From: Pseudobacteriovorax sp. | GTDB taxonomy: Bacteria > Bdellovibrionota_B > Oligoflexia > Oligoflexales > Oligoflexaceae | Assembly (NCBI GenBank): GCA_013215145.1 | Contig: JABSRP010000017.1 | Coordinates: forward strand, 107,216 to 171,215 | Direction: 5' to 3' | Length of the DNA: 64,000 bases | Shown here: positions 58,394-64,000 of the stretch, piece after piece | Position numbering within the stretch: the first letter of the stretch is position 1 | Layout: every line of letters starts with the position of its first letter | Made by a program: the position numbers and the translations under genes | The notes under the pieces: model-generated | Database searches by the model: none | Told to the model about the DNA's origin: nothing | The model's input: only the letters and a program-made list of their open reading frames with translations

Positions 58394-58789
58394 ATGGATA
58401 GAAGACATTTAGAACGTGCCGTCATCGGCGTGCCAGGACTCGTATTGTCTGGATTCTGGTCTAAAAAATGCGACTGCTATAGAAAAGAAAGAATCTTGAT
58501 ACTAGATCGGCCAGAGTATCTTACGGACTTCATACTATTGGTTAACACCATTCAGAAGTCAAGACTGAAAAAGCAAAGCATCGGTAACAAATCGGCAAAG
58601 GATCGCTATGGCTTGCAAACTATTAAGGGGATCATTGAAAAAGAACTTCATCAAGAGATTCATATTGGCCTTCTAATAGCAGCATTTAACCACCTTGGTT
58701 ATGAAATCAAAAAAACGGATGACGAAACAAATCCTTTGATTGGATTTGAATCTACAACAAAAAGCCTCGGTTTAAAAATTACAAAGTAA
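58394..58789 (+). CDS. Unknown small protein of the element
   Basis: A 131-aa protein beginning MDRRHLERAVIGVPGLVLSG. It has an early Cys pair (KKCDCYRKE) and a Lys-rich middle, then a helical end. No family is recognised and no signal peptide is present. It is followed by an intrinsic terminator at 58803, so it forms a unit of its own. The modest RBS is aggaat. Confidence 0.6.
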   Translation: MDRRHLERAVIGVPGLVLSGFWSKKCDCYRKERILILDRPEYLTDFILLVNTIQKSRLKKQSIGNKSAKDRYGLQTIKGIIEKELHQEIHIGLLIAAFNHLGYEIKKTDDETNPLIGFESTTKSLGLKITK

Positions 58790-58802
58790 ACAGATTTAGA
58801 AT

Positions 58803-58823
58803 CTGCCACTGGCAGTTATTTTT
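58803..58823 (+). terminator. Intrinsic terminator
   Basis: CTGCC, loop ACT, GGCAG, then TTATTTTT. It has a short 5-bp stem but a good T-rich tail, 14 nt after the stop of the preceding gene. Confidence 0.6.
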
Positions 58824-58849
58824 AACTCATACAACAAAGGAGATTTTGT

Positions 58850-59758
58850 ATGAAACAGTATCTTATTGCCTTATCACTAGCTTACGGACTTACAGCCTGT
58901 GAGTACGAGGACGGAAAGGACGGTGTCAATGGAATAAATGGTGCAGATGGCCAGAGCTGCGAGATTGTAAACGATGGAGAGTTGCAGTGCGGCGAGGATG
59001 TCATTGCGATCAGAGGAGAGAAAGGAGAACCAGGTGAAAAAGGAGAAAATGGTGTTTCTTGTAGAATAGAAACTAACCAGCGTGGTGATTTTTTGATCTG
59101 CGGAGACCAAAGTGTTCAGATTCCTCCTGAAACCTCGGAACAGGGTAACTGCACGTCTGAGAGTTTGGAGAATGGGAATCATCTGATCACATGCGATGGA
59201 GACACGATTGAAGTACCAGGCTCAGAAAGCATACCCGAAATCATCAAAATCGCGTTGACTCCCGTAGAGTTAGTAAAATCAGGGGTTTTCGTCGACGCTG
59301 AAGTGGTTACATCTATTTTAGAGTTTAACGTACCTGTTTCGTTGGACGAGACTCTTCTATCAGAAGTGAGACAAGGTTTTACCAAATCTGGGCCTAAAAC
59401 TGTTCAGATTACGTCCAAGATCGGCGAGTCAAATTATGGCGATTGGACTCTACACATTGATGGTAGTGTATTTCAGAACACATATAACATTCAGTCAACA
59501 GCGTCAGAGGATATTGAACTTCAGATCCTTGAGTACAGTTATAAGGAAAACCTCGAGACTCTTCTTTTCTCCGCGACCCCGTACACACTTTGTGACACCT
59601 CGTTTGCACTCGTCAATTTGGAGGAAGCTAAGTCATTAGGAAGGAGAGACGACCCTGTTCTCTTAAACCTACTAAATCGAAAAGCCTTTGATTACAAAGC
59701 CGGAAATGTAGTCACTGTCGATCCATCGGAAAACGTAGAGGTTTATTGCGTACGATAG
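58850..59758 (+). CDS. Collagen-like lipoprotein
   Basis: A 302-aa protein with lipobox LTAC (Cys17) and a strong RBS (aaggag). After the Cys come two short Gly-X-Y tracts (GKDGVNGINGADGQ and GEKGEPGEKGENG), separated by a Cys-containing loop. About 230 residues with paired Cys and beta-rich character follow. Short collagen-like repeats in bacteria form trimeric surface stalks. It is cargo of the integrated element and not a known recombination or phage structural gene. Surface display is inferred. Confidence 0.8.
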   Translation: MKQYLIALSLAYGLTACEYEDGKDGVNGINGADGQSCEIVNDGELQCGEDVIAIRGEKGEPGEKGENGVSCRIETNQRGDFLICGDQSVQIPPETSEQGNCTSESLENGNHLITCDGDTIEVPGSESIPEIIKIALTPVELVKSGVFVDAEVVTSILEFNVPVSLDETLLSEVRQGFTKSGPKTVQITSKIGESNYGDWTLHIDGSVFQNTYNIQSTASEDIELQILEYSYKENLETLLFSATPYTLCDTSFALVNLEEAKSLGRRDDPVLLNLLNRKAFDYKAGNVVTVDPSENVEVYCVR

Positions 59759-59759
59759 G

Positions 59760-59785
59760 AAGTGGGCCTTCGGGCCTTCTTTTTT
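59760..59785 (+). terminator. UUCG-loop terminator
   Basis: GGCC (59765-59768), loop TTCG, GGCC (59773-59776), then TTCTTTTTT. This is a very stable tetraloop with a T-run, directly after the collagen-like gene. Confidence 0.75.
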
Positions 59786-59801
59786 GAAGGGGGTTCTAAA
59801 T

Positions 59802-59999
59802 TTGACAACCGAGGCACAGAATTTTGCGAGATTTTTACGGAGTGAGAGCGAGGCTCTAGAACTACCTCTAATCAGGTTTTTGGAGATGATTGATCTGAAC
59901 TACCGGACATTCAAACAGTGGGAGGATGGAATCCACGCACCATCAATAAATCGGGCCGCAAAGATATATGAAATGCTGGCCGCGTTAAAGGAGAAATAG
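59802..59999 (+). CDS. Small helical, likely HTH protein
   Basis: The TTG at 59802 (aaggggg 8 nt upstream) is preferred to another TTG at 59784 that lies in the terminator tail. The product has 65 aa. The stretch LIRFLEMIDLNYRTFKQWED, then PSINRAAKIYEML, follows the helix-turn-helix plan of small XRE-like repressors or Cro proteins. It is 5 nt before the exonuclease gene, so it leads the recombination unit and may regulate it (inference). Confidence 0.65.
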   Translation: MTTEAQNFARFLRSESEALELPLIRFLEMIDLNYRTFKQWEDGIHAPSINRAAKIYEMLAALKEK

Positions 60000-60004
60000 A
60001 AAAA

Positions 60005-60811
60005 GTGAAGATTATCGAGAACGAGCCAATAGAAAAATACCATTCAGAAAGAGAGCATCTTTCCAAGTCGGGTATTGATCTATTGCTGAAATCACCAAGG
60101 CACTATTGGGATAAATATTTGAAAGGAGAAAATGAATATAAGCCGACACCAGCTCAAACTCTTGGAACGATGATCCACGAGATGCTTTTAGAGCCGGAGC
60201 TTTTTGCAAGCAAATATGCATGTGGGCCTAAAGGAGCTAATCGCAATCACAAAATCTTCAAAGAGGTGCAGGAGGAAAATCAGGACAAAGAAATTCTAAC
60301 TTGGTCTGACTGGCAAAAGCTGCAAGCAATCAAAGACTCTGCAATGAGCCAGCGACACTCAAGAAATCTACTAGAATTTGGCGGTAAAAATGAGGTTTCG
60401 TACTATTGGCAAGACGAGATCACAGAACAAAAACTAAAGTTCCGTCCGGACAGGATCATTGACGACCGTAAAATCGTCATCGATTTAAAGACGACGGAAA
60501 ATGCTGAATTCAATAGCTTTTTAAGGAAGGCAGCAGACTTTGGTTACTATCGATCTGTTGCTCTCACCAGTCGAGGTTTGAAACAAATAACAGGAGATGA
60601 TTATAGATATATCTTTCTAGTTCTTGAAACTAAGCCTCCCTATAACGCTGCATTTTTCGACTATGACTTGGAAGATATCGCAGATGCAGATGCTGAGATT
60701 GATCTCGCCATTGAGCGTTTCCAGAAATGCAAGCAACTAAAAGTTTGGGAAAGCGAAAGCAACATTCAGCGCCTCTATATTCCAAAATGGAAGAAAATGG
60801 AGATTGCATGA
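60005..60811 (+). CDS. RecE-type PD-(D/E)XK exonuclease
   Basis: The start is a GTG at 60005. The product has 268 aa. It has SKSGIDLLLKSPRHYWDKY near the start, TLGTMIHEMLLEP, KFRPDRII with the metal Asp, and VIDLKTTENAEF with the D-x-K. A Tyr/Arg helix (FGYYRSVAL) completes the phage exodeoxyribonuclease-VIII pattern (PF12684). It would chew 5' ends to give single strands for the annealing protein encoded next, whose start overlaps its stop (ATGA). Confidence 0.85.
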   Translation: MKIIENEPIEKYHSEREHLSKSGIDLLLKSPRHYWDKYLKGENEYKPTPAQTLGTMIHEMLLEPELFASKYACGPKGANRNHKIFKEVQEENQDKEILTWSDWQKLQAIKDSAMSQRHSRNLLEFGGKNEVSYYWQDEITEQKLKFRPDRIIDDRKIVIDLKTTENAEFNSFLRKAADFGYYRSVALTSRGLKQITGDDYRYIFLVLETKPPYNAAFFDYDLEDIADADAEIDLAIERFQKCKQLKVWESESNIQRLYIPKWKKMEIA

Positions 60812-61413
60812 GCGAATTAGTAAAGCAGCCGGAAAATCTAACTATCTCGCCAATAGTTAGGGAGCATATGATAGTCGCAGAAAAGTACGCCTTATCAGAT
60901 ATAGTTCCAATTCACTTCAGAGGTAAACCAGAGGACATTTTCATTGTTTTGCAAATGGGTGAAGCGCTGGGTGTTCAAAATTACATGACCGCTCTTAACG
61001 AAATTACACCAATTAAAGGGAAACCCACCCTGTCAGCAAAACTTGCAATGTCTCTTGCATACAAGTCTGGGATTTTTAAGGGTCGGTTTTCGTACAGGCA
61101 TGAGGGTGAGTCTTGGGAGGATCTTATTGTTTTTGCATCTGCCACCCTTAATTCAGGAGAGAAAGTCGAAGTAAACGCAAGCATTGCAATGGCGAAGGCA
61201 GAAGGATGGACTAATAATCCGAAGTACAAATCAATGCCAGTGCAAATGCTGTGTTATCGGGCAGCTTTAATGCTCATCCGTAGATATGCGCCTGAGTGTC
61301 TGCTTGGTGTGCCGGTGGTTGATGTCGAGGCGAGAGATATTAAATCTACAACAGTTCAGGACACTAAAGCAAATGTGGATCAACTGCTAGGATTGGAGGA
61401 AGGCGAGGAATAA
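60808..61413 (+). CDS. RecT-family single-strand annealing protein
   Basis: The ATG at 60808 overlaps the exonuclease stop; ggag is upstream. The product has 201 aa. IFIVLQMGEALGVQNYMTAL followed by ITPIKGKPTLSAKLAM, then WTNNPKYKSMPVQMLCYRAAL, is the RecT/phage annealing pattern. RecT proteins anneal single strands without ATP. The pair with the adjacent exonuclease is like RecE–RecT. It is shorter than E. coli RecT (269 aa) but covers the conserved core. Confidence 0.85.
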   Translation: MSELVKQPENLTISPIVREHMIVAEKYALSDIVPIHFRGKPEDIFIVLQMGEALGVQNYMTALNEITPIKGKPTLSAKLAMSLAYKSGIFKGRFSYRHEGESWEDLIVFASATLNSGEKVEVNASIAMAKAEGWTNNPKYKSMPVQMLCYRAALMLIRRYAPECLLGVPVVDVEARDIKSTTVQDTKANVDQLLGLEEGEE

Positions 61414-61468
61414 ACAATTGATTGGAGAGGCTACCACACCAAAAACTTTTCAACCAATTGGAGGAAAT

Positions 61469-61714
61469 ATGGATAGCAAAGAATTAAACGGAGTTAAAGA
61501 GAAATATGTGAAAGAGGAGCAAATTCCCGTCGATCTTCTTAGCGACGACGATCTCGATTGCGAGCTTATCGAACACTGGCATCTAGAGGAAGTTATTGCG
61601 AAATCTAAAAACGATTTCGCAACTCTCGCAAGGGATACTTTGAAACTAGTTAAGGCTAGAAGGGAAGAACTTATTAAAGAAAAGGACTCAAGATTAAAAG
61701 TAAAAAAGGCTTAA
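61469..61714 (+). CDS. Unknown small acidic protein
   Basis: Start at 61469 with ggagg just upstream, in preference to a TTG at 61418. The product has 81 aa, rich in Asp/Glu and Lys, with an acidic patch LLSDDDLDCELIEHW. It is helical throughout and has no known motif. It sits in the recombination run 55 nt after the annealing gene. The function is unknown. Confidence 0.6.
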   Translation: MDSKELNGVKEKYVKEEQIPVDLLSDDDLDCELIEHWHLEEVIAKSKNDFATLARDTLKLVKARREELIKEKDSRLKVKKA

Positions 61715-61715
61715 T

Positions 61716-61853
61716 ATGGGATGGAATAGGAAAAATAAGAGAGTTAGCACGATCGATCCTAGAAGGATTATCGAAATTGACAAGAAACTCAGAGAAGGCG
61801 CATTGGAGCGAGAAGCTCCAGCGCAAACAGTCTCTACAAACACGAATAGATAA
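61716..61853 (+). CDS. Very small ORF in the recombination run
   Basis: A 45-codon ORF (MGWNRKNKRVSTIDPRRIIE ...) that begins 1 nt after the previous stop and ends 12 nt before the trypsin gene. It has only a weak SD (aaagg). The basic start and acidic end look protein-like. It fills the gap exactly, as packed phage genes do. Confidence 0.45.
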   Translation: MGWNRKNKRVSTIDPRRIIEIDKKLREGALEREAPAQTVSTNTNR

Positions 61854-61865
61854 GGAATATTTAAA

Positions 61866-63542
61866 ATGAAAAAACTTTTATTTGGCGCAGCAATGCTATT
61901 GGCTAGCTGCAACTCACAGGAAACATCTGATCTTGACATCATCGGAGGCATTCCAACCACGGAAAGCTATAGCTTTTTTGCAAGCCTGGAAAAGTCGTTC
62001 TCGTCAAGCAAATTTTGCGGAGGCGCATTCATTGCAGATGACGTGGTTCTAACTGCCGCGCATTGTGTTACAGGTGACAACTCCGATCTAGTTGTAAGGC
62101 GTGAAGGCTCCAGCACCACAATTGATGTGGTAGCAGTGAAATCTCACGAAGGCTACGACAACGAAGCATTGACCAATGATATCGCGCTTTTATTTCTAGA
62201 TAGAGGTCAAGTCGAAAGTGGTGAGGTCATTGATTTGTCTTCGAACCTTAGTCTTGATGGAAAAGACCTTAAGATTATTGGATATGGCAACAAGTCAAGC
62301 TATGGCTATCTGTTCGATGACGAACTACACGAAGTAACTGTGCCTATACTGTCAAATGAAAAATGCTCGAATGATTATGGCTCCGAGTATCACGAAGATG
62401 TCCAATTCTGTGCGGGTACTGAAACAGGAGGCTATGACTCTTGCCAAGGGGATTCAGGTGGTCCTGCACTGGTTGAAGCCGAAGGAGGTTACAATCTCGC
62501 CGGAATAGTGTCTTGGGGTTATGGCTGCGCTCAAGCAGAATATCCTGGTGTTTACACTAGGGTTACGACTTTCTTAGATTGGATAGATTCATCTATTGCA
62601 GCGTATAGGAAGCCAATTTCAGACTACGACGAAGCGGTAATTGGTGAGCAATTAGCACTTCATTGCAGCTTTGGTACTCGAGCATACAACACCATTTTCG
62701 ACGAGGTTAACCCAGAATCTTATCGAGACAGAGTGTTTAGTATCGAGCTTGATAGCTACAAAGAAGTCGATAGCGCAGAATTCGCGGTATTGACTACTGA
62801 GGGTGAACTTCAATCAAAGTGTGACTTCGTTAATGGCTCAGGCGACAGACTAAGTGCCAGCCTATTAAAATCGAATGGTGAAACTTTCCAAATAGCTGTG
62901 CAGACACCCAGAGGATATGGCGTTTTTTCAACGGATGCATTGCTCGAATACGATGTCTTTACTTGTAACTCTGATGAACTAAAGATCCTTGAATATAGCC
63001 TATTTGGTTATCTGCAAGCAAGCTTTGGAGGATATTCATTTGAAGGATTTAAGGCAAACTTACCCAATCTAGATTTGGGAAATGTTGTTAGCCAATGTTC
63101 TATGCTTGGCTACCAATACACAATCTACCAGGATAGTGCCGGAGATTTTATTGCTAAAGTAGAATCCGAGTTTGGTGTTTCTTTCTATCCTCTTGATTTG
63201 CAAGAACAGGTAGTTAGATCAAATCAACTCCAAGTTACTGCTACCCCTTCTCAACAGTTTTTATCTGAAATCACAATCCGAAATGTTGGGTTTTCGGATA
63301 TTTATACTTGGGAGCTTCAGTGTCCTTTTGATTTCCAAACAAATGTTGAAGCAGATGTGTATCACGCTGCACCTAATCGGCCTGGACTGTGGTCAATAAG
63401 GTTTGATCACAGGATAAATCAGATCGGAGCCATCATGCGATCGGATGAGGTTACCTTTGGATTCCGCACCCAAAGCATCGACCCCATGATTGCAATTGGC
63501 TCCTGTGAGATTAACGAAACACCTATCCAACTTATCAACTGA
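61866..63542 (+). CDS. Secreted trypsin-like lipoprotein with C-terminal extension
   Basis: A 558-aa protein with lipobox LLASC (Cys15). IIGG (25-28) is the usual activation N-terminus. The catalytic residues are His66 (TAAHC), Asp105 (NDIALL) and Ser197 (GDSGGP). Asp191 fills the S1 pocket and SWGYGC follows, so cleavage after Lys/Arg is expected. The domain ends near 245. About 310 residues of beta-rich, Cys-paired tail follow and are unrecognised. Unlike the trypsin–LRR gene at the left end it is intact. It is probably cargo of the element rather than a core gene. Activation needs cleavage before IIGG, by itself or by another protease. Confidence 0.88.
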   Translation: MKKLLFGAAMLLASCNSQETSDLDIIGGIPTTESYSFFASLEKSFSSSKFCGGAFIADDVVLTAAHCVTGDNSDLVVRREGSSTTIDVVAVKSHEGYDNEALTNDIALLFLDRGQVESGEVIDLSSNLSLDGKDLKIIGYGNKSSYGYLFDDELHEVTVPILSNEKCSNDYGSEYHEDVQFCAGTETGGYDSCQGDSGGPALVEAEGGYNLAGIVSWGYGCAQAEYPGVYTRVTTFLDWIDSSIAAYRKPISDYDEAVIGEQLALHCSFGTRAYNTIFDEVNPESYRDRVFSIELDSYKEVDSAEFAVLTTEGELQSKCDFVNGSGDRLSASLLKSNGETFQIAVQTPRGYGVFSTDALLEYDVFTCNSDELKILEYSLFGYLQASFGGYSFEGFKANLPNLDLGNVVSQCSMLGYQYTIYQDSAGDFIAKVESEFGVSFYPLDLQEQVVRSNQLQVTATPSQQFLSEITIRNVGFSDIYTWELQCPFDFQTNVEADVYHAAPNRPGLWSIRFDHRINQIGAIMRSDEVTFGFRTQSIDPMIAIGSCEINETPIQLIN

Positions 63543-63598
63543 ATCAGAGTCGGTCATAGGCAAGGACTCTTTTCATATTCGCTGAATAAAAATAATTT

Positions 63599-63618
63599 AG
63601 TAGGGCTTCCGCCCTGCT
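63599..63618 (+). other. Intergenic hairpin ahead of last gene
   Basis: AGTAGGGC (63599-63606), loop TTCC, GCCCTGCT (63611-63618): an 8-bp stem with one G·U, no T-run, ending 3 nt before the gggag SD of the next gene. It resembles the UUCG hairpin at 59765. Confidence 0.4.
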
Positions 63619-63631
63619 ATGGGAGATAGAT

Positions 63632-63916
63632 GTGAGAGAAATAATTTTTCCCAAAGGCTGGGCTCCTCTGGATCTTTGGATCTCAAGACTTCGGATCTCT
63701 GGAGATTATAGACATCAAGAATTGGAGCAAAAAGTCATGGAGATGACAAGATTAGTTAAAGGCTGCGTCAAAGAAATCAACCGTCAAGGAAGCTTTCACT
63801 TGGTATTCCACAAACGGATAGTTGCAGACGTTCTTATTGGTGATGGGATCATGGAGGAATTGCAGGACAGACCAGAAATTCCTGAACTGATTAGGGTGGG
63901 AGCAAAAAATGTATAA
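63632..63916 (+). CDS. Unknown small protein, last in window
   Basis: The start is a GTG at 63632 with gggag 6 nt upstream. The product has 94 aa, soluble and helical, with a basic centre (VKGCVKEINRQGSFHLVFHK). No family is recognised. It follows the trypsin gene by 90 nt, including a hairpin, and may be a separate unit. Confidence 0.55.
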   Translation: MREIIFPKGWAPLDLWISRLRISGDYRHQELEQKVMEMTRLVKGCVKEINRQGSFHLVFHKRIVADVLIGDGIMEELQDRPEIPELIRVGAKNV

Positions 63917-64000
63917 GCTTCATCGGCCTGTTGAAAAACAGGCGAGTTCTCAAATTCAATATTAAGTTAACAATAAATGCAAAAATCTGGACCTGATTAA

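Larger units (their letters stand above)
55654..64000. mobile_element. Integrated element at tRNA-Ile, left part
   Basis: The tRNA 3' end is followed within 106 nt by a tyrosine integrase and an HTH excisionase-like gene. Beyond come a RecE/RecT-type pair, short overlapping phage-like genes and many unknowns. No second copy of the tRNA end occurs before 64000, so the right border is outside the window. Cargo includes a collagen-like lipoprotein and a secreted trypsin. No capsid or conjugation gene is visible, so phage, ICE or satellite cannot be told apart. Confidence 0.7.

Noticed and set aside
63909..63965. 18-codon ORF at the window end
   Set aside because: It is too short to support, with no clear SD and no neighbour context.
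55654..64000. Right attachment site of the element
   Set aside because: No second copy of the tRNA-Ile 3' end was found before the window ends.

Overview
The window reads as chromosomal DNA of a Gram-negative, AT-leaning, non-enteric bacterium. Many predicted lipoproteins with lipoboxes, an outer-membrane YdbH/YdbL-type pair, a PBP4-type peptidase, MurB and a malic enzyme–phosphotransacetylase fusion all point to a diderm. The style of the gene set (receiver–TPR proteins, large exported TPR and Rhs proteins, many secreted serine proteases, a fused isobutyryl-CoA mutase) suggests the Bdellovibrionota/Oligoflexia or a similar 'delta-type' lineage. That placement is inference, not proof.

Layout. 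1-13244 (+): a tight run of exported proteins. It holds a trypsin–LRR fusion cut by the window edge and broken by a +1 frameshift, an HhH lipoprotein, a Cys-rich protein with a malectin-like region, a 1142-aa lipoprotein, an SpvB/VCBS/Rhs giant, and a small membrane protein overlapping the Rhs stop. 13618-19289 (-): a lipoprotein with receptor-L-type repeats, an alpha/beta hydrolase, a degenerate receiver–TPR protein and a flippase-like membrane protein. 19449-21620 (+): a second receiver–TPR protein whose two receivers also lack the phospho-acceptor Asp. 21617-35893 (-): dacB–maeB–ydbH–ydbL–giant TPR/CHAT lipoprotein, the last apparently with a decayed CHAT-like domain ahead of an intact one.

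35981-45184 is mostly housekeeping: methylmalonyl-CoA epimerase, an S2P homologue that has lost its metal ligands, an esterase, trxB–mrp–DUF971, sucC–sucD–small ORF–murB, and a UDP-xylose-synthase-type enzyme. 45185-45718 is a hairpin-dense gap that may encode a structured RNA. It is followed by a histone-H1-like/DUF1737 protein, a subtilase interrupted by one TAA codon, and a patch of inverted and direct repeats. 48145-55344 carries icmF, a parA–parB pair, mutM and a Fis-type regulator. Epimerase, IcmF, SucCD and MaeB together fit carbon flow from branched or odd-chain acyl-CoAs through succinyl-CoA to C4 acids and pyruvate.

55577-55653 is tRNA-Ile(GAT) with a near-consensus promoter. Directly beyond it lies a tyrosine integrase, and the rest of the window looks like an integrated element. 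It carries an excisionase-like HTH protein, a RecE/RecT-type exonuclease–annealing pair, several small unknown genes, a collagen-like lipoprotein and a complete secreted trypsin lipoprotein. Its right end lies outside the window.

The best leads for something undescribed are the exported trypsin-LRR/Rhs operon, the two-CHAT lipoprotein linked to ydbHL, the phospho-site-less receiver–TPR family, and the two hairpin-rich intergenic regions.
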